A DNA stretch of 64,000 nt from Malus domestica (lineage: Eukaryota; Streptophyta; Magnoliopsida; Rosales; Rosaceae), in the NCBI RefSeq assembly GCF_042453785.1, contig NC_091670.1, positions 37,521,501 through 37,585,500 of the forward strand. The letters run 5' to 3'. The first letter of the stretch is position 1. Each line of letters begins with the position of its first letter. The notes under the pieces are model-generated. The model worked only from the letters and a program-made list of their open reading frames with translations. It did no database searches and was not told the DNA's origin. The position numbers and the translations under genes are program-made. Positions 13,562-26,500 of this stretch are shown piece by piece.

Positions 13562-13945
13562 CGCACTATTCCCCTATATATACACACACACACACATATG
13601 TATCATGGACCAAATTAAGAGGGGATAACACAATAGATGACCGTTACAATAGATGACCGTTTGTATAAAAAAATAAGAACGACCATTTGGGCTAGTAGAA
13701 TCGAGTCTCTAATTAGTTGAATTATGCCCTAAATTCAAATCTCATGTGACAGTTGTTAATGGAAAAAAAAATATAAAGGGGGACAAATACTAGATTGAAA
13801 ATGTTAGAGAGACAATATTTTTAGACCACATGATGTGGTCTAAAAAATATGGTTATTGGTTGGCCCCTCTAGCATCACCAATAGTAGATATATATACACA
13901 CAAAGATAACTCATTACATTTCTTGGTCATATAAAGGGACGAATT

Positions 13946-14117
13946 GGGTAATGCAAAGAAGACTAAATGTGTAGATTAAATTTTGTAAACTAAAAGATTT
14001 GGAAGTTGATGATTAAATTATTACTGAAATTTTGATTAACGTGTTTTTTTTTATTATTCACTCATCAGTTAGTTTGCAAATTTAATAAATAAATTTAGTC
14101 TTTTTAACATTGCTCGG
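13946..14117. mobile_element. Small foldback MITE (copy 1 of a pair)
   Basis: The left end (gggtaatgcaaagaagacta) is the imperfect reverse complement of the right end (tagtctttttaacattgctc). The interior includes gatttggaagttgatga. A related element with the same organisation is at 15071-15238 (aagttgatga, catttagtttgtaaatttag shared). Non-coding. Confidence 0.6.
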
Positions 14118-15070
14118 TATGAATTTATTCAAAGAATAAATCATAAACCTTTTGTATGTTTCCATTAATGTCAAGTAACAGCAATTATCCGGACTTGCTA
14201 ATTTTGACGATGCACAGAAAAGAATAATACGGAATTGCTTATGCACCTGCTCCAGATACATACATATATGCTGTAAATATGTGTGTGTGTAAGTAATAAG
14301 TATATGTGCACTAATCCATCGAATTGGTTGAGAGCAAACTAGCACCTTTGTTAGTGCCTGAAGGATTAATCCAATATCTGTCATATCTGTCATATTCCTT
14401 TGATGATGCGTATGATTAGACGTATATATTAATCCCTTGTTACATTTGATTATACATATATAACAATCATCAGTCATTTTACTAACGAAAACCCTAGATA
14501 GCTGTTGACTAAAACAACCCAAAAGCGTTTCGAAAAGGAAAAACCACCCTAAAGAATGCATTCCTAACCCTAAACCTTATTTACCAAACAAAGAGAAAAA
14601 TCCTAAACCCTAGTTGGAAGGTGGCTACATCCACATGTGCTTCATCATCGTGTCTATGCGTCATGCATCCACATGTGCTTCATTGCTATAGTGGGTTTCC
14701 ATCGTGTCTATGCGTCATGAAAAAAACGCAGTCACTTGTCACTTATACGAAGCATGCGTGCCGTACCTGATGGAGGTCGAGCATGCTCGAGTCGATGCAA
14801 ATCCTTTTTCTTTTTTTTTTCTTTTCTTTTTTTCTGTCAGAAATTAACAATAATGCCAAACCTTCCAAAAAACTCATGGAGAATAACAATATCGATGACG
14901 TACGTGAAGATAATGGAAATAATCACGTGCAATGTATTTTATGTTTCCTGCATATTCTTCGACGTAAAATGCCAAGGAAATCAAAATTTTAAACTATATT
15001 TTGTATATGACATGATGTTCCAACCATCAATCGTCAAATCATGTAGTTTACAAAAAATGATTTAAATTTT
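14118..15070. other. Spacer with a local direct duplication
   Basis: The words atccacatgtgcttcat and atcgtgtctatgcgtcatg each occur twice between 14628 and 14720, so a segment of about 45-60 bp has been duplicated in tandem. ORFs here have no recognisable features. Confidence 0.5.
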
Positions 15071-15238
15071 GGATAATACTAGGAAGATTAAATTTGTAGA
15101 AAAAAATTTTAGAAACTAAATTACATGAAAGTTGATGACTTATTTACTACTTAAGCGTTGATTATGCGCTCATTTTTATTGGTGACACATCATTTAGTTT
15201 GTAAATTTAGTCTCCAAATTTAATCTTCAGCATTACCC
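15071..15238. mobile_element. Small foldback MITE (copy 2 of a pair)
   Basis: Left end gataatactaggaagattaa and right end ttaatcttcagcattaccc are imperfect inverted repeats around an AT-rich core. It shares its internal order of words with the element at 13946-14117. Confidence 0.6.
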
Positions 15239-15599
15239 TTAAAATTTTGATCTCTCTAGAATCATCATTCTTCAACACTACTACTCACTATATTTAATGT
15301 CACTAAGTCGCATGCATCTTTTCGCACTCTGCTAACTTGCAAACGAACAAATAAAATGGATATTAAACCCAAAGCTATGATATCACGTTGAATATATACC
15401 GATTTAAAACATTGAATTGCCAGGAAATATGTTTACAATGTATATTAAGTGATTTACAGATGTTTCTCGACGAGCATCGATAACAAAAAAGACTGAAATG
15501 CTTGAGGCTTGAGCACCGATCTTGAAAATTAATGTTGCAAAGATTTGCAGAGTGTGGATGCAAATTTCTTCCTCCTCGATCTTGGACGATTTTGCACCT

Positions 15600-16310
15600 A
15601 CAAAACAATTAACATCTTAGGTTAAGGCCAAGAGCCTCACGCGCCCACGATGAATGGGGGGGGGCTTTGGCCGAAGAACCTCCGATGCCAAAGTTAGAAT
15701 TTAGAGAGAAATAGTGTTTAGAGAATTTTGGGATTTTTGCCAAAGTGTTGGAATCTCCTTTTTGGTGAGAATGAGAGTATATTTATAGAAATAGAAGGTG
15801 GCTAGGGTTTTTTGGGTTTAATTTAGGTTTAAGATGATTTTGGGAGTTATGTGATTAATTGACTAATTAATTTGGCAAAATAAAATTATTACCAAATGAA
15901 TTAGCTAATTAATGGGATGAAATGGGCAAATATCAAGAGATAAACAAAACATGGCCAATTCCTTTTCTAATAATAGGTGGCCGGCCCTTCACTTGTTTTT
16001 GGGGTTGAATGGATGTTTTAATTGACAATTAAGGAATTGATTAGGAATTAATCCCTTAATTAGTCAATTATTATGATTTTAAAGGAAGATTTTAGGAAAT
16101 ATGAAAAAATATATTATTTAGCTAATTGATTAGCTAAATGGAATAAATTAGGTTTTGGGAATTACCTTAAATGAGGATGGATGAGATAATTTGGAATTGG
16201 TTACCTTTTTGGAGCATTTTTTACTTGGTTAAGGATGATGGCCAGCTACTTGAGCGTAGGAATCCCGTTATACCTCAAGGGTATTTTTGTCCTCTTTTAC
16301 CCCAAAAACC
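15600..16310. mobile_element. Possible LTR remnant
   Basis: The segment around 15640-15840 (cctccgatgccaaagttag, tagtgtttagagaatttt, tatttatagaaatagaaggt) resembles promoter-proximal LTR sequence of plant copia-like elements as I remember it. No second LTR, primer-binding site or polyprotein was found nearby, so at most it is a solo or broken LTR. The ends are not defined. Confidence 0.3.
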
Positions 16311-19000
16311 ACGTGTCGCCTTGTGATTATTTTTGGCTCCACACAGAGCACATCCAAAGTGAATGTGTGCGCGTGAGAGAGAGAATTTTTGTACTCTATA
16401 TTTTAAGGTAACCCTATTCACATAAAAAACGTGAGGGTTCACTATTTGATTGGGAAGTGTGGATCCAATATCTGAAGAAATCATATCTTTTGCTTTCTTA
16501 TTATCTTCCGTATGTCTTGATTTTTTTTCAACCTCTCCAATAGGGATGTACAAATTTCAATGTTGGGTATGATCAACTGTCATCATACTAATTTGTTTGG
16601 GTTCTGGACTATGTGCATGAATGAACATGGAGGTTGGGGGAGGTCCAGACGTACCCTTTAGATTGCCATTAAACTTGAGCATGATAGAAGATGGCCAATT
16701 CTGTTATCTTGAATGTGATCATTGTGGCATGGAAACTATGTACATTGCCTCCATTCTTGCTTGTTTTTCTATTTGGTTATTGAAACTTCTAAAAAGTCAT
16801 AATACACTCTTGCATTATCCGAGTCTACCATCTAATGACTTGTTTTCTAATTAACCTTCACGCACAGCTAGCGCCGACACATTTTTCAAAGATCTAGAAA
16901 TGCTATACACAATTCAAGGTATAAATTCTGAAATTGCGCATCGGTTAATAAAACTTGAATAAAAGAATTTAAAACAAGAGATTAGTGCAGAATGACTTTT
17001 GAGGTGAAGAAGTCCGTCGTCATTAAAAAAAAAAAAGTGGTTCTCAGAAACTTATTTCAACAAGTCCCCCATGGCATTTCCTTTTTCCTCTTTGCTCTTA
17101 AGTAACTAATCCTTCGCCTTTGCAACTAGGTTTGAGATGATTTCTTAAAAAAGAAACCCCCTTCAATGCACTCTTTCTCAACATGCTTTATGACAAGACT
17201 CCAATCCCATGAAAATGTTAAAAAGCTAGAACCCATGATTAATTTGGGAGTATGATTCTCCCCTCCAGTCCTCTCTTCTCTCACTATCCTTTTTTTTTTC
17301 TTCTCTCTTTTGATAAAGAAGTCAACATTAGATGTTAACGTGACTTAATTGTAACCGTTTAAGTGCAAGGTTTTTCTTTTTCTCTTTATAAAGAAGTCAA
17401 CACTAAATACTGACGTAACTTAATCGTGATCCTTCAAATAGAAGATAACTGAAAATTGGAGAATCCTATTCCAAGTACTAGATCGATAGATTTATTTTTT
17501 GGTCGAAGATAGATAGATAGTGTCTCTTGTCCTCTAGAATTAGATATGGCTAGTCTTGTCTTCTTGAATCAATTAAGATAACAGAAGTGACTGGCCCTAG
17601 TCTTAATTTCATTTGATTGAGACTTCTTCTGCGGGATAAATTACATCAATCAGAGGCAATCAGCTGCTCCTCCGCTAGTGCTACTGTGATGTGACGAAAC
17701 CCTATTTCAAAGCAAGATTTTCCACCCCAAGAATCTCTCCATAAGCTAAATTGATGACGATATATATGAAATAATTGACGTCTAATTTACAAACAAGTGT
17801 AAACGCCGTTTGATAATAATTTTATTTTTAATTTTCAGTTTTTATTTTATTTTTCGTACTTTTTGGAAAACTGAAAATTAAAAATAATTACCCAACAAAT
17901 TTTCAATTAACAAATTCTTATTTCAACGTGTAGTTCCGATCCACGGTATACCAAAACCCTAAACGCTAAACCAAGATCCTAGCGATGACCTCATCTTGTT
18001 AGGCTTGTTTTATGAAGGCACTAATCGTATTACGATGATGCAGCAGCAGAAATCATTTTGGATATAACTGAAACAGAACGTTTATAAGCGGACCTCATCC
18101 TTAAATTGCACAGTTGTAAAAGTGATCTTGTTGCTGCAGTTTGTATTACTGCAAGTAACGGCCATTATGGTTAGTATAAATAAAGTCACAAAGCCGAGGC
18201 AACATTAATCAAGCTACAACGGTTGGGCCCCTTTTCTCCATCTCTCTCTGCCGTCCCTCTCTCTCCTATCTCTCAAATATTATTTACAACGACACTTCTC
18301 AATCAGAAATTGTTGTATTTTTCATTCCTTCGTACGTTTATGGTCATACCGAAGGAAAAACTAAATCCCCAGTGTACATCTGGCGGATGGACTTAAGGAG
18401 CAAGGTGGTTAGCTGACCTCGTAATAATAATCATTTTAGGCCATATAATAATAAAAAAAAAACACCAACAGCCAAAAAAGTAATAATAATCATGTGTATT
18501 TGCTAATTACATTGTTTTAGTTTTACCGGTTGATACTGCTTCAGTGAAGAAAGCCATTTCCACTATGAATATTGTGAAGGGTCCATTGCATAACCGAATG
18601 AGAGATCAATAATTGAGTAATAACATAGTGATTTATATTGAGAGCAATGTTTTTCTTCTGTTGATAATGAAGCTATGATGGAGCGTTTTCAAAATATGAA
18701 AACGCGTCCTTGACCATTGTAAACTGTATTGTCATTTGTTCTATAAGTTATGAATAATTGAACTATGGTTTAATTTTTAAGATTACTATGTGTCTAAGAA
18801 ATGTTTGTGGACTTTTACATGTGACCCCTGGATCCGCCACTGCATCCATACATGTGTATGACACAGGAAAGCCAATTGAGAACAAACAAGAGCGAAAAAG
18901 CGTTTATGATTGGCACTGTATCTTTGAACAAACAGGAACGAAACATCAACAGAAACTCATAGAATACATCTGACGAACGAAACCCAACTACGACAATAGA
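16311..19000. other. Gene-free stretch
   Basis: No protein-coding or RNA gene could be supported. There are CT-rich tracts near 17270-17310 and 18236-18275, and A/T-rich low-complexity sequence near 18440-18490. The right end abuts the 3' end of the prefoldin gene. Confidence 0.5.
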
Positions 19001-21420
19001 TTATGCCTTTCCTTTTCCAGCCTGGAGTGCTTGAGCCCTCTGCTGTAATTTAAAAATCTGCAAGATAGAAGGTATTATGGAAGCAAGTAATGTTGAATTA
19101 CGGATAGGATATAGTGATACGATACGACATGTATACTATGAAGCACGGATAGGATACAGTGATACGATACAACATAGTGATACAAAATAAAAATATATGC
19201 TTTAAAAAACATATTTAACACAGAAATATATAAATTCAAGTTCATTTGATTTGTTGGGCAGGAAAAGTTGGAAATCCAGTCCTCTTTACATACAAAGAAG
19301 AAGCGTGAGAGTTATATTCATTGTTCAATTGGCACTCTTTGTATTCATCAAATTTTAACGAAGGCTTTGTTTCCTATTAATTTTCTCATCTTAATTTATC
19401 ATGTGAAGGTGTAAAGGGATTCTAAAAGCCGGATACTTGTATTCCAAATGTGGGATACGCCTATCCATTAAGTCAAAGCCATATCAGTTGACCATGATAG
19501 GTATCCGAGAGTATCCGACAAGTATCGGATACGCGATAAGCGACCAAACTAAAGTATTTGTGCTTCATAGGCGTATAGCTCTAATAAATTCCTCAAATGC
19601 TATAGATATATTATCACGACTGAATCGAAGCCAGAGACCATATGAACAACTCCGGCACTATAAAAGAGCAGTTAAGGTGCCGAGAAAAAGGAAAAATACG
19701 AACCGTTTCCTTCTTGCTATTTTGCTTCTCTTCCAAATCTTGAAGAGTAGCATCCAGCCGTTTCCTGTTGCGCAGAATAAATATAGTTATGCCCGAAGTT
19801 AAACAAGAGTCCGATCAGTATAAAAACAATGGTAGGAAGAAAAGGGAGAAACTAGACATAATTTTCATATAAGCACCCAAATGTAAAAGTTGGGAAACCA
19901 TCTATCCAACCCACACATATATCGCTACAAGGTCAATCCCAAACCGGAAAATGTAGTGGACAACTGGTGTAAGATTCATTTAATAGCTCCCACAAAAAAG
20001 GTTTCTCATGATAAGCCTAGGCACATAATGCACAGCATCAGATAACATTATTCATTCCTCTCCCCTTTTTTGGGTTCCCAAAAACTCACGTTCCTTCAGT
20101 TACAACTTAGGCGTAGAGTTACTCGTATGAAGGCAATGAGCATGAAGACATTGAACAACATTCTCATTATATAATGCACGTCCTTCCCAAGAATTTGGAT
20201 ATCACTTGTCCCAATGGACACAGACTTCATTTTGTGAAAACTAGGCATCCTGTTTTATAGTGAGCCTTTCAGCATCCAGGAAACCGATTTTTTTTTATTG
20301 AACCCCAGGTCCTTCCCCATCTAGTGGGGAGAAAATTACCCTTATAGAAATTTGTTTGTTGATGGTTTGGAATTTAGACTAACAATCATAAACCACATAT
20401 AACCAAACATGGGAAACTCAGAAACATATTCATTTTCCAAAAAGAAAAGGCTTAGGTTAGGTTCATTAGCTTCCATTTCAAAATACCGCTTTCCAGCATT
20501 GCGATCAACGATCAAGACCTATCATTCAAAATATAATAGTTGGAATTTTAAATCTAATACCAAAACAGAACCAATTGATTTGACCAAATTCTAACATTCA
20601 ACCCAAACTCTCCCCCTTTATCATAAAATTCTGAAATCGTTCACAAAACCTATGTTAAATCACATTTTGTGCATTTGATCTTACAAGTTTTCTCGAAATG
20701 ATTGATTTTGGGGATTATCTAAGAAACCTTACACGAACTTTAAAATCCGAAATGATATCCTAAACTGTGAAAAAAATTGCGATGATAGAACACAAACCAT
20801 AATACAAATACATAAATAAATGAAACAGATCGAGAAGCATACAGTTCCGCTGAGATGTATTCGATTCTCTTTCGCACATTGGCCCTAGCCTCTGCCAAAT
20901 CCTGCTTCACAAGAACCGGACCTATCAACTTGAAAACATTGGCGTCTTCGCTGAGGAGATCCAATTCCTACAAACACAAGCAATCACATTACCATCACAA
21001 CAAAAACTCAATCGTTAACCGATAACCGCGAGCTCAGGAAAACCACAACAAAGCCAATTTGCTTCCAACTAGGCAAAAGTTTACATTTTTCAGATATTGG
21101 TAGTCAACAGCGTTAGCTGAACTCGTTTTCCCGGTAACCAAACAGAAAATAGAGAAAACGCAATCGAGAAAGAAGAAGACCTTGAGGACGAGCTCGTTCT
21201 CGCCGAGCTGTATAGTGTACTTCTTCCTCACTTGGTGGTTCTTTGAAATATCTGAAGGAGCAAAAATGCCACGCTAGGGTTTTACAGGTTCAAGTGAACT
21301 GTATATACATATACATAGATATATATAAGTATACGACTTGCCTTTTTGGATTTTGCTGAGATCGTTAGCTTTGGCCTCCAATTCGCGCTGAAGCTCCCGA
21401 ATAGCTGACGACGACGCCAT
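19001..21420 (-). CDS. PFD6: Prefoldin subunit 6
   Basis: Five exons (21420-21342, 21251-21181, 20967-20843, 19764-19704, 19057-19001) give 130 aa, the usual length for PFD6. The product is a beta-type subunit of the hexameric prefoldin co-chaperone, which hands nascent actin and tubulin to the chaperonin CCT in the cytosol. N- and C-terminal coiled-coil helices (RELQRELEAKANDLSKIQK; RLDATLQDLEEKQNSKK) flank a central hairpin region (YTIQLGENELVLKELDLL, FKLIGPVLVKQDL). The first intron uses a GC donor (AAAAAG/gcaagt); family conservation of QKDISKNHQVRKKY across the junction supports it. The last intron (19058-19703) holds an inverted-repeat element. Several TGGGCC/T motifs lie just upstream. 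Confidence 0.95.
19080..19590. repeat. Repeat-rich inverted-repeat insertion in PFD6 intron 4
   Basis: A unit containing cggatagga and gatacgatac is directly repeated (about 19101-19130 and 19146-19170). The word tatgaagcac near 19137 faces its complement gtgcttcata near 19560. GTATCC/GGATAC words recur throughout. I read it as a decayed foldback element; the exact ends are unclear. Confidence 0.5.
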
Positions 21421-21528
21421 TGATTTTGCTGCTATGGCTTTCTTCTTTTTCTTCTTCTTCAGCGCATGAGGTTTTGTCTCTCGCTTTTCCTTCCGGTTTT
21501 TTGGTTTTAGATCCGGTTTAGTGTGATA

Positions 21529-21649
21529 TGGGCCTGTGAATTATATTGGGCCATATTTCAATATTTTTTGTAACAAACTTTGGGCCTTTTGGGTCAATAA
21601 ATGAACTTTGAGCTTGGGCTATTTACCATTGCCGGATACAATAGGCCCA
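21529..21649. promoter_or_regulatory. Cluster of site II-type TGGGCY motifs upstream of PFD6
   Basis: Five TGGGCC/T motifs (either strand) occur at 21529-21534, 21547-21552, 21581-21586, 21615-21620 and 21644-21649, starting 109 bp upstream of the PFD6 start codon. Site II elements bind TCP-type factors and are typical of plant housekeeping and translation-related promoters. That function is inferred here. Confidence 0.6.
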
Positions 21650-21759
21650 ATTGGGAGCATGGTAGCTGAACCAGATAGGCTAGGCTTTTTTTTTTTTTTT
21701 TTTTTTGAGTATTTCGATATTTTTACACTAGAGAGAAGGAGTTCGGTTAATCAAAGGAA

Positions 21760-21910
21760 AACTAATGAAAATGGCTTGAAAACTTTGAGTTTTAATGATA
21801 AGGACAAAATAAAGGGTAAAGTGAATAGTATCAGGATTGACTTTTTAGTGTAAAAATGTGGTTTTTCATTAAAGTGAACAGTACTTGGTGCTTTTCGTTA
21901 AAGTTCATTT
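21760..21910 (+). mobile_element. AT-rich dispersed element, family A copy 1
   Basis: A non-coding element of about 150 bp with the ordered words aactttgagttttaa, aaataaagggtaaagtgaat, tgactttttagtgtaaaaat and cttttcgttaaagttc. Other copies are at 24421, 25369 (minus), 37702 (partial), 41730 and 62308 (diverged). Confidence 0.75.
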
Positions 21911-22276
21911 TAATCAATATATTTTAGAATTTAAGATAAAACTCTCTTTATCCCCGATGGTCATAGATAATAGGATTAAAGTCAATGTTAGTGTACCTTA
22001 GGAAGAAAATGAGAAACAAACTCCAAATTTGCAATAGTAAAACAAGAAATAAAACTTTGTACGATTTGTGTGTACATAGTACATACTGAATAGTTCATAT
22101 CAGTTTTTAATTTTGCGTTGGGAGGACAAACAAATAAATAAAATCACGAGTGCTTTGAGCACTGTCAAAACATGAAACGGCGCAAGTTCTCGGGGGCCCG
22201 CCGCAAAGACCACGATTCTCAAAACACGGCATTATGTTTTAAAAGTTGATGTTTTAGTTTTATTTTTTAAGAAACG

Positions 22277-22440
22277 ATATCTAAAGAGTTGTGATATCCA
22301 CACATCCCATTTTACTTCTCACATATTTTTTTAATTTTTAACCATCGAATCGGATGAATTGAAGAAGATCAACGGACATAAATTATTAAGGGGTGTGTGA
22401 GAAGTAAAATGTGGTGTGTGGACAGCACACCCCTATCTAA
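22277..22440. mobile_element. Foldback MITE, family B copy 1
   Basis: The element is nearly palindromic. The left arm (tgatatccacacatccca, ttttacttctcacata) is the reverse complement, with few differences, of the right arm (tgtgtgagaagtaaaatg, tggtgtgtggacagca). The middle contains aattgaagaagatcaacgg. Related copies lie at 38265 and 47564, with decayed relatives near 23098 and 25198. Confidence 0.8.
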
Positions 22441-23473
22441 ATTAATAGAAAGAGAATGTGCTTAGCCTCAGAATGAGATAGTAATAATGTGATTCAAATT
22501 CATATTTGGCGATAATTGAAACTAAGATCTCTCTCCATAAAAAAGAATCTAAGATCTCTTACTTACGGGCAACCGTCCAGGATCCAAAAAAAATTGGGGA
22601 CACCAAAATTATTAAGGTGGTATATTTATATATGTTTTTATACAAGTATAAATTTATAAAATTTGGTTTAGTGACAAAGAAATTTAACTAAAATTGGTGG
22701 CTTATCTACTTGTAAGCCCGAAGTTTTTTTGTTTCCTTATCTCGATAAAAAATAAATTAGTTATTATGTGTTTCTAAATTATTGAGTTTGAAGTGTTTTT
22801 CTAAGTATAATTTTATCGATGTCTTATGTGTGAAAACAAATAATTTTTTTTTATCTGAAGTGAGGGCACATTTTTTGGCATCGCCTTAGGCCTCAAAAAT
22901 CTTTGGACCGGCCCTGTTTACAAATAAAGAGAAATATGTGACAAAAGTTGATGTTATTTGCACCATTTTGAACTCATTTGAAAGTGCTTCCTACTTTAAA
23001 TGTTTTTATGGGATCCACTTGAATTTTTATTAAGAATTGATTTTAAATTTTTTTTATTTATTAAAAGCGTTTTTAGTCATTTTAATAACATTTCTAAACG
23101 AGCACTTTATCGTTTGACACTCTTCTTTATTTTTTATCATCAAATTAAATGAATTGAACAAAATTAATAAATAAAAAATAAAAGGATTCGGTGTGTGTGA
23201 ATAGTAGTATCTTATAAAAAATTGAAAAACAAATTCAATTGTGGGAACAGCAGGAAGACTTTAGTTTTTGTATTTTCTTTTTATTTTCCCGAAAATTCTG
23301 AAACAAAAGAAAGTCGAGGACTGCTGCCGCTTTTGTCAAATAAATGATATTAAAGTGCAAAACTTTGATTAAAAAAAGTAAATCCTACTTACGAACTAAA
23401 GAATAAAGACGACTGAAGTCGAATCTTTTGGATAAAAGGACGCTCTCTGAGTCTCTCCCTCCTCACTGCTTAC
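22441..23473. other. Spacer upstream of the DUF642 gene
   Basis: AT-rich sequence with a decayed family B-like element near 23098-23215 and no gene. Its right end forms the promoter of the DUF642 gene. Confidence 0.45.
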
Positions 23474-23479
23474 TATAAA
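23474..23479 (+). promoter_or_regulatory. TATA box of the DUF642 gene
   Basis: TATAAA lies 63 bp upstream of the start codon, followed by a GA-rich leader (about 23507-23522). The spacing allows a short 5' UTR. Confidence 0.6.
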
Positions 23480-23536
23480 CTCACTCAGCAACGCGTTGCA
23501 GAAGACAGAGAGAGAGAGAGAGTCCAGAGAGAAAAG

Positions 23537-26500
23537 ATGGGTCGGAGCTCCACACTACCCAAATGGGTCTTACCGACTCTGCTTCTTCTCGGTCATTTGG
23601 CAGCTCAAATCTCGGCGGAAGACGGTACGTGTTCTGGTTTCTCTCTGTTTCTCGTTTCCTCTCTTAATTTTTCGAAGCATTTTGCAGTTTTCGTTTTTTT
23701 TTCCGACTCCTGAGATGTAATGACGGACTGTTTAGTATTATTTAGGCTATAAAATTTCATGGGTTTGTCATGAATCATTGAGTTGCATTTAGTTTAGTTA
23801 ATGTCGGACTGTTTAGTTTGGTTAATCACCGCTCTTGATTAGAACTTTGAGATGCTGTTTCACTTTTCCGGTTATCTCAGAGCAAATCGAACTCCGGTAC
23901 TAATCCGAGCTCATTTTTCACTGCTCTGGCTCACCAAAATCACTTTAATTTTCACAAAGTATGACCAATTAGTGTAACTCCCCCGATGCTTCCCGCCAGG
24001 AGAAGTAGAGTGAACTCCGGTCACGAAGGTTTTCACCCCCAAAGGTTCTTAGCTTAACTTTTTTCTCAGTTTCTGCTTTTTGCCTGTATTTTCTTTGATG
24101 CTTTTCCAAAGTTCAAATCTCCGTTGGCTTATTAGTCTAAATGGTCCGGAGTAGAACTCCTCACTTTTAGTTATGTCAATGAAAATCGATAAAATAGTCT
24201 TTGATTTTGTTCACGTAAATTATTTTGATATTTTCGTAAAGTAAATTATTATTGACACTCTAAAAATTTCAATTAGCAGCATTTCAAACTTTCTATAATT
24301 AGAAAGCTTGTTAAAAGTGTAGAATTAGATTTTTGGAGTCCTATTAACAATTCAGCTATATCAATATTCTTATTTAAGTGTGACATGAACAATCATATGA
24401 TAATTTTTATTTAGAAAAATTAATAAAAGTAACTTGAAAACATTAAGTTTTAATGATAAAGATAAAATAAAGGGTAAAATAAATAGTATCAAGATTGGTT
24501 TTTTAATATAAAAATGTGATTTTTCTTTAAAATGAATAATATCGTTAACTTTTCGTTAAAATTCTTTATTTTTTAGTAATATTTTTGTCCAACTAACTTC
24601 TTAACTTAACAAAGATGTTAACATATTTTCACAAAACGATCAGAATGATTATAAATTAAATGATCACTTCTATTAGTTTTTTAAAGATTTAAAGAAAAAA
24701 AATTATGTTAATTTTAAAAACCATTTTAATCAAAAAGCTAATCTCTATTTAAATGTGGTAATGTAGTGTTATTTTTTTATTATATATTTTTGGGTACAGA
24801 TTGCATTTGGTAATTTACAAGGAAGACAGCTATATTTTGCATCAAAACTTTAGGCCTTGTGAAGATTGGTTAAATTAGTAAAATTACTAGGAGGCTAGTT
24901 ACGTTTGCTCTACAGCTGGCTACGTTTTTACCCATTTGTCCGTCACGGAGTAGTTGAAAATGTCTAAATTAACCTTAGTAAACCCGGATCCGCGCCCAAT
25001 TTCTGGCGCATTTTTCCCGTATTTATACAAGGGGACAAAGTGCCTTTCCGTAAAGGTAACTGGCGCTATAAACGAAGTATAGCTGTCCCTTCAGATCACC
25101 ATCCCAAATCGCCACCACCCCACATGGTGTTTGGTGTCAGTAAAAAGAAGGCCCTTTTGTAGGGTCCACGCGCTCAACCCAAAGTTTTTTCCTTTTTCCC
25201 ACATTTTTTTTTAAAATATGCTATCGACGTATTTTTATTTTTCATTCTTATTGTTAATTTTTATTATTTGATTTTTTTTAGTTCATCTGATCTGATGGAT
25301 AAAAGTTTAAAAGTGTTTAAAAAGTAAAAAATAGTGTGCATAGATAGTATACTTTTTTTTAGGAATTTTAACGAAAAGTTCCTGATACTGTGAACTTTAA
25401 TGAAAAGCTATATTTTTACATTAAAAGTTAATTCTGGTACTATTTATTTTACTCTTTATTTAGTTCTTATCGTTTAAATTCAAAATTTTTAACCTATTTT
25501 CATTGGTTTTGTTTTGTTTTGTTTTTTTTTCTTAACCTACGTTTATCCTCATTTATAAAGAAAATTATGTTATTGTGGGCTTCCCCACGTTTGAGGCCCA
25601 TGTATGGATAAAGCAATCCAGAGTAGTCGCTCAATTGAATTGGGAAATTGTAGCAACACAAAAATTGAAGACAGAAAAGCCTTCAAAAAAACATCAATTT
25701 ATTTCCGAAAACAATTTAAAGGTTATTGGAATTGAAAACTACACCTTGAGACCGACATATTTTCTCTAAGTTGTGAAATTATTATTTTCTTTTAGTTTTG
25801 TCTTGGAGATGGCAGGTTCCTTGCTGTCATGTCACGATAGTACAAAATCTCACTGTTTTTTTGTTGTATTTTGGTTTCACATTTGAGAGTCAGGATTTCG
25901 TCGGATCTTCTTTGTAAGAGATTCGTGAATAGTATTGATTTATCGTATATCATGCGATCATAAATTATTTTAAATATTTTTATTTAAAAATAAATATAAA
26001 AATTAATTTTGGGGCAAAGACATACTTGGCTTCTTTATTTAACCCAAGATTAGTGTGATCAACACTTTCTTGTAGTGGTTTGAGGTTTAGGGTTTAGGAT
26101 TTAGGGAAGGAAAATCAATCGATTTAAGGGTCGGATTTCTTATATGGAAAGCACTTTTGTGTGCCTTCTTTAGAAAACCTTATCATTAGAAAACTTTATC
26201 ACTTGAAGTGCTTCATAAACCAGAAAGCACCCAAAAATGGCATTAAAAATCGAGATTTGCTTTGCTTGTAGTTATTTCTATCAACGTTACTTATGTTGCC
26301 TAAATTTGTAGGACATGTCACATGCCTACACTTGGGACGTTACCTGGAGTTGAATCTCAAACTATAAAAATGTTAGCGTCAGTTGTTTGCGTAGTTATGC
26401 ATAATTCACATTGGCAATCAATTAGCCTCAGTGAGCATATCCATGCATAATTCACATGGTTGATGAATATAGCCTACATTTCTAAATCAACGTCGTTTAT

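Noticed and set aside
14082-14561. 159-codon ORF on the minus strand
   Set aside because: It overlaps the end of a MITE, has low-complexity His/Tyr/Thr composition and no recognisable domain.
26085-26108. Interstitial telomere-like words (tttagggtttagg)
   Set aside because: Only two or three imperfect units, not an array.
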